DNA of 64,000 nt from Herbidospora daliensis (GTDB lineage Bacteria; Actinomycetota; Actinomycetes; Streptosporangiales; Streptosporangiaceae). The notes under the pieces were generated by a model. The model saw only the letters and a list, made by a program, of their open reading frames with translations. It had not been told where the DNA came from and ran no database searches. Shown here in pieces: positions 29,747-38,601 of the stretch. The first letter of the stretch is position 1; each line of letters opens with the position of its first letter. The translations under genes and the position numbers were made by a program. The stretch lies in assembly GCF_001570585.1 (NCBI RefSeq), contig NZ_BBXF01000013.1, positions 1 to 64,000 of the forward strand, written 5' to 3'.

Positions 29747-30922
29747 GTGACTGATTTGCGACCGGATACACGAGTTGTCCACCTTCCCAAGGTTCAGCCA
29801 GAAGGTAGCGCGCCGATCTCGACGCCGATCTACCAGACCTCCGGGTTCCTGTTCGACGACCCGGCCGTGTTCGCCGACGGCATGGACCGCCCCGACGGCG
29901 CCTTCGTCTACGGCCGCTACTCCAACCCCACCACCCGGGTGTTCGAGGAGGCCGTCGCCGGCCTGGAAGGCGGCGTCGCCGCCGTCGCCGCCGCGACGGG
30001 CATGGGCGCGATCAACACCGTCTTCCTGGCCCTGCTCAGCCCCGGCGACCACGTCGTCGCCCAGCACTCCCTGTACGGCGGCACCGGCCACATGCTGGAG
30101 GAACTGGAGGCCAGGTTCGGGATCTCGGTCACGTACGTGCCCGAGGACGACCCCGAGGCCGCCCGCGCGGCCCTGCGCCCGGAGACGAAGCTCCTCTACC
30201 TGGAGACCATCGCCAACCCGATGACCCAGGTCGCCGACCTGCCCGGCATGTGCGCCGTCGGCCGCGAGGCGGGCGTACCGGTGATCGTCGACAACACCTT
30301 CGCCTCGCCGATCGTGTGCCGCCCCATCGAGCACGGCGCCTCGATCGTCGTGCACTCCTCGACCAAGTACCTGTCGGGCCACGCCGACATCGTCGGCGGC
30401 ATCTCGGTCTTCGCCGACCACGAGCTGCACCGCAAGGTCTGGAAGTTCCACTGCGGCCTCGGCGCGGCCCCCGACCCGTTCGCGTCGTGGTTGTCGCTGC
30501 GCGGCCTCCAGACCCTGCCGCTCCGGATGGCCCGCCACCAGGAGAACGCCCGCGTCCTGGCCACCCGCTTCGCCGAGCATCCGGCGGTGGCAGCCGTTCA
30601 CTGGCCGGGCCTGCCCACCCACAAGTCCCACGCCCTCGCCGCGAAGCTGCTGCCCGACTTCGGCGGCGTGTTCTCGATCGACCTGGCGGGCGGCCGCGAG
30701 GCCGGGGTGCGGTTCATGAAGTCGCTGAAGGTGGCGCTGCTCGCGCCGTCGCTCGGCGGCGTGGAGACGCTGGTGCTGCACCCGGCGTCGACGTCGCACC
30801 GCTCGGTCTCGGACGCGGCCCTGGCGGCGGCCGGCATCAACCCCGGGACGGTCCGGATCGCGGTCGGCATCGAGCACCCGGAGGACCTGTGGGCCGACTT
30901 CGCCCAGGCGCTGGAAGCGTGA
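29747..30922 (+). CDS. Cystathionine gamma-synthase/lyase-family PLP enzyme
   Basis: A 391-residue Cys/Met metabolism PLP enzyme. The PLP lysine is in SSTKYLSGHADIVGG (about 203-217), with YGRYSNPTTRVFEEAVAGLEG near residue 55 and the C-terminal LGGVETLVLHPASTSH. Candidate activities are methionine gamma-lyase, cystathionine gamma-synthase or lyase. The residue that is Cys in classical methionine gamma-lyases (LYGC) is Gly here (LYGGT), which argues against the classical form. The next gene, a threonine/serine dehydratase homologue, starts 19 bp downstream, which suggests a catabolic pair. It is controlled by the divergent MocR. Confidence 0.85.
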   Translation: MTDLRPDTRVVHLPKVQPEGSAPISTPIYQTSGFLFDDPAVFADGMDRPDGAFVYGRYSNPTTRVFEEAVAGLEGGVAAVAAATGMGAINTVFLALLSPGDHVVAQHSLYGGTGHMLEELEARFGISVTYVPEDDPEAARAALRPETKLLYLETIANPMTQVADLPGMCAVGREAGVPVIVDNTFASPIVCRPIEHGASIVVHSSTKYLSGHADIVGGISVFADHELHRKVWKFHCGLGAAPDPFASWLSLRGLQTLPLRMARHQENARVLATRFAEHPAVAAVHWPGLPTHKSHALAAKLLPDFGGVFSIDLAGGREAGVRFMKSLKVALLAPSLGGVETLVLHPASTSHRSVSDAALAAAGINPGTVRIAVGIEHPEDLWADFAQALEA

Positions 30923-30941
30923 CGTGCACGATGATGGGCCG

Positions 30942-31841
30942 ATGAGGCTCACGCGTGACGAAGTGATCGAAGCCGCCTCGGTGATCGGCGGGCGCGTCAG
31001 GCGCACGCCGGTCGTCGAGGCCGCCCCCGGGGTCTGGCTCAAGCTGGAGTGCCTGCAGCATTCGGGTTCGTTCAAGGTCAGGGGCGCCTTCAACCGCATG
31101 CTCGCCGCCGACCTCCCGGCCGCCGGGGTGATCGCCGCCAGCGGCGGCAACCACGGCCTGGCGGTGGCCTACGCGGCGCGGGCGCTGGGGATCAGGGCGG
31201 AGATCTTCGTCCCGGAGGTCTGCGCGCCGGTCAAGATCGCCGGTCTGCGGGCCCTGGGCGCGCAGGTCGTGGTGACCGGCGCGATCTACGCCGACGCCCT
31301 CGACGCCTCCCGCAAACGCGCCGCCGAGACGGGCGCCCTGGAACTGCACGCCTACGACCAGCGCGAGGTCGTCGCGGGGCAGGGCACCCTGGCCCTGGAA
31401 CTGGAGCAGCAGGTCCCCGGCCTCGACACGATCGTGGTCGCGGCGGGCGGCGGCGGGCTGGCCGGCGGGGTGCGGGCGGCGTTCGGGGGAGAGGTCGTGG
31501 TGGTCGAACCCGAGCTCATCCCGACCGTCCACGCGGCCCTGTCGGCGCGGGAGCCGGTCGGCGTGGACGTATCGGGCGTGGGCGCCGACGCGCTGGGCGC
31601 CAGCAGGGCGGGCCTGATCGGGCTGGAGGTGCTCCAGGACCGGGTCACGAGCGTGCTGGTGACCGACGAGGCGATCGCGGAGGCCCGCCGGACCCTGTGG
31701 AGCGAGCACCGCGTCGTGGCCGAGCACGCGGGCGCGGCCGCCTTCGCCGCCCTCCAGTCGGGCCGCTGGGTTCCCCGGGCGGGCGCCACGACGGCGATCG
31801 TGGTGTGCGGTTCGAACACCGACCCCTCGACGCTGGCCTGA
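30942..31841 (+). CDS. Threonine/serine dehydratase-family PLP enzyme
   Basis: A 299-residue fold-type II PLP enzyme. The PLP lysine is in GSFKVRGAFNRM (about 43-54), with SGGNHGLAVAYAA and the glycine loop AAGGGGLAGGV; SN at the end (CGSNTD) completes the site. There is no ACT regulatory domain, so it is the short catabolic form. It deaminates threonine or serine to 2-oxobutanoate or pyruvate; a racemase or other beta-eliminating role is possible. It begins 19 bp after the cystathionine-type enzyme, so the pair could funnel sulfur amino acids and threonine to 2-oxobutanoate. Confidence 0.87.
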   Translation: MRLTRDEVIEAASVIGGRVRRTPVVEAAPGVWLKLECLQHSGSFKVRGAFNRMLAADLPAAGVIAASGGNHGLAVAYAARALGIRAEIFVPEVCAPVKIAGLRALGAQVVVTGAIYADALDASRKRAAETGALELHAYDQREVVAGQGTLALELEQQVPGLDTIVVAAGGGGLAGGVRAAFGGEVVVVEPELIPTVHAALSAREPVGVDVSGVGADALGASRAGLIGLEVLQDRVTSVLVTDEAIAEARRTLWSEHRVVAEHAGAAAFAALQSGRWVPRAGATTAIVVCGSNTDPSTLA

Positions 31842-31849
31842 GGGACCTC

Positions 31850-31893
31850 CCGGTCACCCCCGGCGGAGTCGTTGTCGCGACGGGGGTGACCGG
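31850..31893. terminator. Bidirectional hairpin terminator
   Basis: A perfect 12-bp inverted repeat, CCGGTCACCCCC (31850-31861) with GGGGGTGACCGG (31882-31893), lies in the 57-bp gap between convergent genes (dehydratase and panB). It can end both transcripts. Confidence 0.7.
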
Positions 31894-31898
31894 CGAGG

Positions 31899-32723
31899 TT
31901 AGCTGTAGCTGTGCTCCTTGGCCGGGAAGGCGCCGGAGCTCACCTCGTCGGCGAAGGCGCGGACCGCGCGGTCCATCTCGCCGTGGAGGTCGAAGTACTT
32001 CTTCACGAACTTCGCCGGGCGTTCGGTCAGGCCCATCAGGTCTTGCCAGACGAGCACCTGGGCGTCGGTGCCGGGGCCCGCGCCGATGCCGATCGTCGGG
32101 ATCGACAGGGCGGCGGTCACGCGGTCGGCCAGGTCGGTCGGCACGCATTCGAGCACGAGGGAGAAGGCTCCGGCGTGTTCGAGGGCCTTGGCGTCGGCCA
32201 TCAGCTCGTCGCCCGACTGGCCCCGGCCCTGCACGCGGTAGCCGCCGAAGGCGTTGACCGACTGAGGGGTCAGGCCGAGGTGGCCCATGACCGGGATGCC
32301 GGCCGACACGAGGGCCTCGACCTGGGGGAGGACGCGGTGGCCGCCTTCGAGCTTGACCGCGTGGGCGCCGGCCTCCTTCATGAAGCGGGCGGCGGTCTCC
32401 AGGGCCTGCGCGGGGCTGGCCTGGTAGGAGCCGAAGGGCAGGTCGGCGACGACGAGCGCGCGCGACGAGCCGCGGACCACGGCCGCCGTCAGCGGGATGA
32501 GGTCGTCGACCGTGACCGGCAGGGTCGAGTCGTAGCCGTAGACGACCATCGCGGCCGAGTCGCCGACGAGCATGACCGGGATGCCGGCGTCGTCGAAGAC
32601 GCGGGCGGTCATGGCGTCGTAGGCGGTCACCATCGGCCACTTCTCGCCGCCCGGCTTGGCTGCCTGGATGTCGCGTACGGTCACCCGGCGGCCGGCGGCC
32701 CCGCCGTAAAGTGCAGAGGACAT
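31899..32723 (-). CDS. panB: 3-methyl-2-oxobutanoate hydroxymethyltransferase
   Basis: A 274-residue enzyme of pantothenate (coenzyme A) synthesis that makes ketopantoate from 2-oxoisovalerate and methylene-tetrahydrofolate. Family motifs are [37 protein letters not shown] (metal Asp), [19 protein letters not shown] (metal Glu), [20 protein letters not shown] and [24 protein letters not shown] 32723 has AGGAGGT 5 nt upstream. It is divergent from an MFS transporter gene. Confidence 0.97.
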   Translation of the reverse strand: MSSALYGGAAGRRVTVRDIQAAKPGGEKWPMVTAYDAMTARVFDDAGIPVMLVGDSAAMVVYGYDSTLPVTVDDLIPLTAAVVRGSSRALVVADLPFGSYQASPAQALETAARFMKEAGAHAVKLEGGHRVLPQVEALVSAGIPVMGHLGLTPQSVNAFGGYRVQGRGQSGDELMADAKALEHAGAFSLVLECVPTDLADRVTAALSIPTIGIGAGPGTDAQVLVWQDLMGLTERPAKFVKKYFDLHGEMDRAVRAFADEVSSGAFPAKEHSYS

Positions 32724-32766
32724 GGCTACCTCCTGGTCTCGTGGCGCCCCTGTGGCGTCCCCGGAC

Positions 32767-32788
32767 AGTCGCATCATCGCATGCGACT
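32767..32788. promoter_or_regulatory. Inverted repeat between panB and MFS gene
   Basis: AGTCGCAT (32767-32774), 6-nt spacer, ATGCGACT (32781-32788): a perfect 8-bp dyad 44 bp upstream of the panB start. A second small dyad GGCA-CAA-TGCC (32848-32858) is just before the MFS ribosome site. No regulator gene is adjacent. Confidence 0.45.
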
Positions 32789-32876
32789 TCGGGATAGAAC
32801 ACCCCGCCCACTACCCGTAATCCGGTTCTGTCAGAAGCCGTCCGCTTGGCACAATGCCGTGCGGAGGTTGTAAGTA

Positions 32877-34073
32877 ATGAAAACGGCGGTTGAACCTTAC
32901 CGGAGGCTCTTCAGGCTCCCGGGCATTCCCTCTCTGGTGGCCCTGGGGCTGCTCACACGCATCCCGGCGACGGCCACCGGGTTGACGATCACGCTGCACG
33001 TCGTGCAGACGCTGGGGCTCTCGTGGGCCCAGGCGGGCATCGCGGGCACGGCGTCGACCGTCGGCATAGCGGTGGGGTCGCCGCTGCTCGGGCGGGTGGT
33101 CGACCGGCGCGGGGCGCGGTCGGTGGTGGCGGTGACGGCGGCGGTCCAGCTGGTGTTCTGGCTGGTGGCGCCCTCGCTGCCCTATGAGGTGCTGGTCGGG
33201 GCGGCGTTCGCAGGCGGGCTGCTGATGTTGCCGGTCTTCGGGCTGATCCGGCAGTGCGTGGCCGCGATGGTGCCCAAGGAGCAGCACCGGACCGGGTTCG
33301 CGCTCGACTCGATGGCGGTCGAGTTGTCGTACATGATCGGACCGGCGGTCGGCGCGGCGGCGGTGAGCGCGTTGTCGAGCACGGTGGCCATGCGGGCCGT
33401 CGGCATCGGGTTCGCGCTGGCGGGGGTGGGCTTCTACCTGCTGAACCCGCCGACCCGGTCGGCCGAGGAACTGGCCGAGGGGCCGCACCAGAAGGTGCCG
33501 ACGCGGCGCTGGCTGAACACGCGGGTGCTGACGATCTTCGGGGTGACCTCCGCGCTGACCTTCGTGCTGACGGCGACCGACCTGGCGATCGTGGCCACGC
33601 TGGAGAAGGCCGGCGACGCCGCGTGGATCGGGCTGGTCATCGGCCTGTGGTGCTTCGCCTCCCTCATCGGCGGGTTCGTCTACGGCGTGCTGCCGCGCGG
33701 GTTCTCCCCGCTGGTCATGATCGGCGGCCTGTGCGCGCTGACCATCCCCGTCGGGTTCGTCGGGGGCGGCTGGTGGTGGCTGATCCCGGCGCTGATCCCC
33801 GGCGGGCTGCTCTGCGCGCCGTCGTTGTCGACGACGGTCGACTACGTCAACAAATCGGTGCCGGCCGCCGCGCGCGGGGAATCGATGGGCCTGCACGGGA
33901 CGTTCCTCACCATCGGCGTCTCCTCCGCCGGTCCGGTGGCCGGTCTGATCATCGACGGGTGGGGCCCGAGCTGGGCGTTCGTCGGGGCCGGGGCCATCGG
34001 GCTGGTGCTGGTGCTGGTCGCGGTGCCCTTCTGGCGGCTGGCGCCGCGACAGGCTGTTGAGGTGCCCGCCTAG
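32877..34073 (+). CDS. MFS transporter
   Basis: A 398-residue major facilitator protein with 12 predicted helices. The loop 2-3 motif reads GRVVDRRGARSVV, and the central loop carries EELAEGPHQKVPTRRW. It resembles uncharacterised actinobacterial drug or metabolite exporters. GGAGG precedes ATG 32877. It is divergent from panB; pantothenate-related export is conceivable but not shown. Confidence 0.85.
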   Translation: MKTAVEPYRRLFRLPGIPSLVALGLLTRIPATATGLTITLHVVQTLGLSWAQAGIAGTASTVGIAVGSPLLGRVVDRRGARSVVAVTAAVQLVFWLVAPSLPYEVLVGAAFAGGLLMLPVFGLIRQCVAAMVPKEQHRTGFALDSMAVELSYMIGPAVGAAAVSALSSTVAMRAVGIGFALAGVGFYLLNPPTRSAEELAEGPHQKVPTRRWLNTRVLTIFGVTSALTFVLTATDLAIVATLEKAGDAAWIGLVIGLWCFASLIGGFVYGVLPRGFSPLVMIGGLCALTIPVGFVGGGWWWLIPALIPGGLLCAPSLSTTVDYVNKSVPAAARGESMGLHGTFLTIGVSSAGPVAGLIIDGWGPSWAFVGAGAIGLVLVLVAVPFWRLAPRQAVEVPA

Positions 34074-34117
34074 TTTTCGAAACGCGACCGTTGCGTATCG
34101 TTATTCGCCGGGTGTAC

Positions 34118-34148
34118 CTTTCGATACGAAACGACATCGTATCGAAAG
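34118..34148. promoter_or_regulatory. TetR operator candidate
   Basis: CTTTCGATACGA (34118-34129), 7-nt spacer, TCGTATCGAAAG (34137-34148): a perfect 12-bp inverted repeat that ends 15 bp before the GTG of the exporter gene. A further half-site GTATCG (34095-34100) and TTTTCGAAA (34074-34082) lie upstream. TTGCGT (34091) and TACCTT (34115) could be -35 and -10, so binding at the dyad would block transcription start. Confidence 0.75.
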
Positions 34149-34163
34149 TTAACGGGGGCATCC

Positions 34164-35720
34164 GTGGATGCACACTCGGGACACCCGCGCCGCTGGCAGA
34201 TCCTCGGCGTGATGGTGTTCTCGCTGCTCGCGGTGGTGCTCGACCAGACGATCCTGAACGTGGCGATCAAGACGATCGCCGATCCCGTTCACGGACTGGG
34301 CGCCACCCAGAGCGAACTCGAATGGGCCATGAACTCCTACACCCTGGCGTTCGCCGGCCTGCTGTTCACCTTCGGCGTGCTCGGCGACCGCCTCGGCCGC
34401 AAGCGCATGCTGATGGCGGGCATGGTCGTCTTCCTGCTGGCCTCGGTGGCCAGCGGGTACGCGCAGGACCCCAACCAGCTGATCGCGGCCAGGGCCCTGA
34501 TGGGCATCGGGGGCGCCGCGATCATGCCGGCCACGCTGGCGATCATCTCCAACGTCTTCCCCTTCCACGAGCGCGGCCGGGCCATCGGCATCTGGGCGGC
34601 CGGGGTCGGCATCGCCGTCGCCATCGGCCCCATCACCGGCGGTCTCCTCCTCGAGCACTTCTGGTGGGGTTCGGTCTTCCTCGTCAACGTGCCGATCGTG
34701 CTGATCGGGCTGGTCCTCAACGCGATCCTGGTGCCCGACTCCAAGGACCCGCACAAGGCCAAGCTCGACCCCATCGGCGTGGTCCTGTCGATCCTCGGCC
34801 TGATCTCGCTCGTCTACGGCATCGTCCGGATCAGCGACCTCGGCACCGTCGCCGACGTGACCGTCATCGTGCCGGTCGCGGTCGGCGTGGCGATCCTCGC
34901 GGGGTTCGTCTGGTACGAGTACCGCACCGACCACCCGGCCTTCGACGTCCGCCACTTCCGCAACCCGGCGTTCTCCACCGCCATCACCACGGTCGGCCTG
35001 ACCTTCTTCTCGGCCATCGGCGTGATGTTCTTCATGGCCTTCTACTGGCAGATCGTGCGCGGCTACTCCCCGCTCCAGTCGGGCGCGCTCGTGCTGCCCT
35101 TCGCGGCCGGGCAGCTGCTGTTCTCCCCGCGCAGCTCGGCCATGGTCGAGCGGTACGGCGCCAAGCTCGTCGGCACCGTCGCGATGAGCGTGATCACGGT
35201 GGTGCTGGGCGCGTACGTCTTCGTCGGCGTCGACACCCCCATCTGGATCCTGCTCGTGCTGGGCTTCGTCCAGGGCGGGGCGATGGCGAACATCCTGCCG
35301 CCCGCCACCACGGCGATCATGAACGCGCTGCCGCGCGAGAAGGCCGGCGTCGGCTCCTCGATGAGCAACGTGTTCCGCCAGGTCGGCTCGTGCCTGGGCA
35401 TCGCGGTGCTGGGCGCGATCCTGTCGGCCAGCTACCGCAACGACATGGAGGGCGTGGCCGCCGCGCTGCCCGGCGACGTCGGCCACGTGGCCCAGGAGTC
35501 GATCGCCGGCGCGGCCGGGGTCGCCTCGGCCCTCGGCCCGCAGGGGAGCTCGCTGCTGCACGCCGCCAACGAGGCGTTCGTCACGGGCGTCCACTGGGCG
35601 TCGGGCGGGGCCGCGCTGATGACCCTGATCGGCGTCTTCGTGGTGGCCCGCTGGATGCCCGGGAAGTCGGCCCCCACGGTCATCCCGGACCTGGTGAAAG
35701 CCGAAAGCGCCGTAGGATAA
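34164..35720 (+). CDS. DHA2-family (EmrB/QacA-like) multidrug MFS exporter
   Basis: A 518-residue drug:H+ antiporter of the 14-helix DHA2 family. Signatures are VVLDQTILNVAIKTI in helix 1 (motif D1), GVLGDRLGRKRMLMAG in loop 2-3 (motif A) and IGPITGGLLLEHFWW in helix 5 (motif C). GTG 34164 follows GGGGG. The downstream TetR gene starts 8 bp after its stop, and a strong inverted repeat lies directly upstream, the normal layout of a ligand-induced efflux operon. The substrate is unknown. Confidence 0.93.
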   Translation: MDAHSGHPRRWQILGVMVFSLLAVVLDQTILNVAIKTIADPVHGLGATQSELEWAMNSYTLAFAGLLFTFGVLGDRLGRKRMLMAGMVVFLLASVASGYAQDPNQLIAARALMGIGGAAIMPATLAIISNVFPFHERGRAIGIWAAGVGIAVAIGPITGGLLLEHFWWGSVFLVNVPIVLIGLVLNAILVPDSKDPHKAKLDPIGVVLSILGLISLVYGIVRISDLGTVADVTVIVPVAVGVAILAGFVWYEYRTDHPAFDVRHFRNPAFSTAITTVGLTFFSAIGVMFFMAFYWQIVRGYSPLQSGALVLPFAAGQLLFSPRSSAMVERYGAKLVGTVAMSVITVVLGAYVFVGVDTPIWILLVLGFVQGGAMANILPPATTAIMNALPREKAGVGSSMSNVFRQVGSCLGIAVLGAILSASYRNDMEGVAAALPGDVGHVAQESIAGAAGVASALGPQGSSLLHAANEAFVTGVHWASGGAALMTLIGVFVVARWMPGKSAPTVIPDLVKAESAVG

Positions 35721-35728
35721 CGACAACC

Positions 35729-36352
35729 ATGACGACCATTCAGGAATCCGCGGGACGGGGGCGTCCCCGCAGCGAGCGCGCCGAGAAGGCGATCGTCGAC
35801 GCCACCCTCGACATGATCGGCGAAGGCGTCACGGTGTCGGAGTTGTCGATCGAGGCGGTGGCCAGCCGCGCCGGGGTCGGCAAGACGACGATCTACCGCC
35901 GCTGGGCGAACAAGGAAGACCTGGTGGTCGACTCGCTGGCCACGCTCCGGCTGCCCATGCCGGAGCCGGGCGGCGCCGACGTGCGGGCCGACCTGGTCGA
36001 ATACCTCGAGGTCATGCGGTCGGAATCGAGCGAGCTGCGCAACCGGTGCATCACCAACATCGCGCTCAACGAGGCCGACCGGTTCCCCGACCTCTACCGC
36101 CGGTTCCGCGAACTCGTCATCGAGCCGCGCCGCGAGGCCTTCAGGCAGGTCCTGCGGCGCGGCGTGGCCACCGGCGAGCTGCGCCCCGACCTCGACGTCG
36201 AAGTGGCGATGTCGATGCTGGTCGGGGCGATGCTGTTCCACACGAAGATGTCGGGCCCCGGCTACCCGGTGCCCGACGACCTCCCCGAGCGGCTGGTCGA
36301 CGAGGCGCTGCGCGGCTTCCGCTACGACGTCACCCGGAACGTCGCGTCCTGA
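35729..36352 (+). CDS. TetR family repressor
   Basis: A 207-residue regulator: HTH at about 15-60 (IEAVASRAGVGKTTIYRRWANKE) and a C-terminal helical domain (TetR_C_11-like) that starts near PGGADVRADLVEYL. It follows the DHA2 exporter by 8 bp and probably binds the perfect dyad at 34118-34148 to repress the operon until a drug binds. The last 31 bp overlap the end of the convergent GH43-like gene. Confidence 0.92.
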   Translation: MTTIQESAGRGRPRSERAEKAIVDATLDMIGEGVTVSELSIEAVASRAGVGKTTIYRRWANKEDLVVDSLATLRLPMPEPGGADVRADLVEYLEVMRSESSELRNRCITNIALNEADRFPDLYRRFRELVIEPRREAFRQVLRRGVATGELRPDLDVEVAMSMLVGAMLFHTKMSGPGYPVPDDLPERLVDEALRGFRYDVTRNVAS

Positions 36353-37698
36353 CGCTCGGTCGCCGTGCTGATCGGGTCGATGCGCAACAGGTAGTCGTAG
36401 TGCCGCAGGTACCGCGTCGGGAAGTTGTACGACCGGAACGACGACCAGTTGCCGTCGGCCAGCCCGGCCACCCGGTAGAAGGTGGCGTCGGCGCGGAAGA
36501 CCGCCGAGCCGTCGTTGACGTCCAGGCGCATCGCGTAGTCCCAGTGCCGCAGGTAGCTGCCCGGCCGGTTGACCGACTCGAACGACACCCCGGCCGAGTC
36601 GGCCAGCCCGGCCACCATCCGCCACATCTGGTCCTGGTGCGGGTCGAACGGGTAGGCGTCGATGCGGCCGACCAGGTTGGCGTGCCGGGCGAAGCGGTCG
36701 GGGAAGTTGTACGACTTGAGCCTGACCCAGTTCGGCAGCCCCCACCGGGAGACCAGCGCGGTGTACTCGGCGTCGGTGATGCCGGCGATCGAGCCGTGCT
36801 TGGAGTTCAGCGGCGGGGTGTAGTCGCGCTGCCCGGCCACCGCCCAGGAGTTGCCGCCGATGTTCGACGACGTCCACAGGTAGTAGTCGTTGTTGACCGG
36901 GCTGAACGAGTCGCCCCAGAGCCGCCAGCCGCCCTCGTTGGTCTTGAGCAGCAGCGGCGCCTCGATGGAGTTGCCCTGCCGCAGGCCGCTCGTGTACGTC
37001 GTGAAGCTGTTCGGCTGGCCGGTGGAGGACCGCGCGCCGTAGAGCAGCCCGTCGTTGAGGTTCTTGTAGTAGAGGTACGTGGTGTTGCCGTCGACGACGA
37101 TGTCGCCGTCGAGCACGTTGAAGCTCGGGCTGAAGAAGGTCTGCTGCGCGCCGATCGTATAGAAGTCGCTGGTGTAGTTGACCGCGAAGACGTCCCGGCC
37201 GCCGGTGTTGAACGAGTAGACGATGCCGTACTGGCCGCGCGAGTTGTCGCGGAAGACGGTCGGGGCCCAGGTGTGGCCGCCGGTGGTGTGCATGCGCAGG
37301 CGGCGGTAGTTGGTGAAGCTGGTCAGGTTGACCGAGTCCCAGGCGTGCAGATACTGGCTGACCGAGCTGAAGTTGGTCCCCTTGAGGTCGGTGGCGACCA
37401 CCACGAAGGTGCCGTCGAGCTTGCGGTAGACCTGCGGGTCGCGCAGCCCCTGCTCCCCGGCGGTGGGGGTGACGACGGGGTTGTTCTGGTTGAGCGGCGA
37501 CCAGTTGAGGCCGTCGCGGCTGACGGCCAGATGGAGGCCGTAGTTGGAGGCCGACTGGTTGGGGGTCTCGGTGAAGTAGGCGAAGACGTAGGCGGTGTTG
37601 GCCGCCCACGCGGCGCGGGGGAAGGCGGCCACGCCGGTCGTGGCCAGGGCGGCCGAAGCGAGGGCGGTCTTGCCGAACTGCCTGCGGCTGAGGGACAC
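36322..37698 (-). CDS. Secreted GH43-like arabinan/xylan hydrolase with CBM42 (AbfB) domain
   Basis: A 458-residue secreted enzyme. A Tat signal peptide (SRRQFGK, residues 4-10; cleavage near AWAAN) leads to a five-bladed propeller of the GH43 type (about 35-300), with DP in GLRDPQVYRKLDGTF, WAPTVFRD and the later acidic position in LDGDIVVDGNTTYLYYK. The C-terminus (about 325-458) is an arabinose-binding AbfB/CBM42 domain with repeated SYNFPDRFARH, SYLRHWDYAMRLD and YLRHYDYLLRID motifs. The likely role is removing arabinofuranosyl groups from plant polysaccharides. A LacI-type operator lies upstream. It ends inside the tetR gene (31-bp overlap). Confidence 0.85.
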   Translation of the reverse strand: MSLSRRQFGKTALASAALATTGVAAFPRAAWAANTAYVFAYFTETPNQSASNYGLHLAVSRDGLNWSPLNQNNPVVTPTAGEQGLRDPQVYRKLDGTFVVVATDLKGTNFSSVSQYLHAWDSVNLTSFTNYRRLRMHTTGGHTWAPTVFRDNSRGQYGIVYSFNTGGRDVFAVNYTSDFYTIGAQQTFFSPSFNVLDGDIVVDGNTTYLYYKNLNDGLLYGARSSTGQPNSFTTYTSGLRQGNSIEAPLLLKTNEGGWRLWGDSFSPVNNDYYLWTSSNIGGNSWAVAGQRDYTPPLNSKHGSIAGITDAEYTALVSRWGLPNWVRLKSYNFPDRFARHANLVGRIDAYPFDPHQDQMWRMVAGLADSAGVSFESVNRPGSYLRHWDYAMRLDVNDGSAVFRADATFYRVAGLADGNWSSFRSYNFPTRYLRHYDYLLRIDPISTATERQDATFRVTS

Positions 37699-37717
37699 GG
37701 GAGCGTCCTTTCCGGGG

Positions 37718-37733
37718 ATGTTATCGCTAACAT
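37718..37733. promoter_or_regulatory. LacI-type operator
   Basis: ATGTTATCGCTAACAT, a perfect 6-bp dyad around TCGC, lies 20 bp upstream of the GH43-like start. It differs only in the centre from the TGTTAGCGCTAACA sites bound by LacI-family regulators of arabinose and xylose genes in actinomycetes. No LacI gene is in the window, so the repressor acts in trans. Confidence 0.7.
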
Positions 37734-37868
37734 TCGTGAGCGGGGTCCCCTGGGGGTGTCTGCGGTGAGTATCCGGCCGCCGGATCCGCCGTCAACGCGC
37801 CGTCGTGACCGTGGCGAGGGTGGCCGGGTGGGAAGCCCGTCCCGTCCCGTGGCCGTGAAACTTACATG

Positions 37869-38348
37869 TCAGCAGGCGCACTGCACCACGACGTCGTCGA
37901 GCACCGAGACCCAGTACGCCTGCCGCTGCGCGACGGTCAGCCGCAGCACGACGTCGACGCGGCGGGCCGTCCAGCCCACCGCCTGCTGCTCCCAGTCCTG
38001 CGTGATCGACTTCAGCGCTCGATCACCTCCAGGTTGAACTGGGCTCGCCCCACAGGTCCGTCCAGACGGCGGCCGAGCAGCGCCCCCCCGGGTGCATGAT
38101 CACCGGCGGGAGCCGGAGGGCGCGCTGGATCGAGCACCAGTCGCCGCCCGTGTAGGCCTCCATCCGGGCCGGCCCGCTCCCGGTGCGCGGCGTGACCGTC
38201 GTGCTCGTGTACGAGGGCCCGCCGCAGCCGCCCACCTCGGTGAACGACCCGCGGTGAGCTGCCAGACCCCCGCGGCGGCGGGGCCGGTGGGGAAGACAGC
38301 CGCCGTGAGGGCGACGACGACGGCCGTGCGTAACAGGGGTGAGCGCAT
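37869..38348 (-). pseudogene. Frameshifted small secreted cysteine-containing protein
   Basis: On the minus strand a clear signal peptide starts at ATG 38348 (RTAVVVALTAAVFPTGPAAAG). Coding then continues in a second frame from about 38260 to 38025 (GGCGGPSYTSTTVTP, YTGGDWCSIQRALRLPPVI, GGRCSAAVWTDLW), and in a third frame to TGA 37869 (ITQDWEQQAVGWTARRVDVV, VSVLDDVVVQCAC). All pieces have actinomycete codon bias, so one protein of about 160 residues appears broken by two or three frameshifts. It may be true decay or sequencing error, for example near the seven-C run at 38083. The family is not recognised. Confidence 0.6.
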
Positions 38349-38428
38349 GCCGTCGCTGTGGGCGTGACCAGTGGATCTGTTCCCCTTGGGCTTTCCGCCG
38401 TGGAAGCGGGGTCCGACTTTGGGCCTAG

Positions 38429-38601
38429 CTGCTCTGCCGGCTCACCGCCGACGCGACCGGCCTCCCCGTGGTGGCCGGGCCGGCCGAGGCGACCGCGCTT
38501 GGGAACGTCGGCGTGCAGGCGCGTGCCTCGTCTCCGGCCCGGCGGCGCTGCGTTCCCTCGTCGCGGCCACCCAGCCGCTGCGCCGCTACGAACCGCGCGG
38601 G
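38429..38601 (+). pseudogene. Rhamnulokinase (FGGY kinase) C-terminal remnant
   Basis: A plus-strand fragment, with no start, encodes LLCRLTADATGLPVVAGPAE and then ATALGNVGVQARA, the ATP-binding C-terminal domain signature of rhamnulokinase (RhaB). After a frameshift near 38523 it continues as LVAATQPLRRYEPRG, the usual end of that enzyme. About 90% of the gene is missing. It shows that a rhamnose-use locus was once here or was brought here by rearrangement, next to the plant-polysaccharide hydrolase gene. Confidence 0.65.

Noticed and set aside
31807-31822. GGTTCGAAC, a T-loop-like string
   Set aside because: It lies in the dehydratase coding sequence (CGSNTD) and no cloverleaf can be drawn around it.
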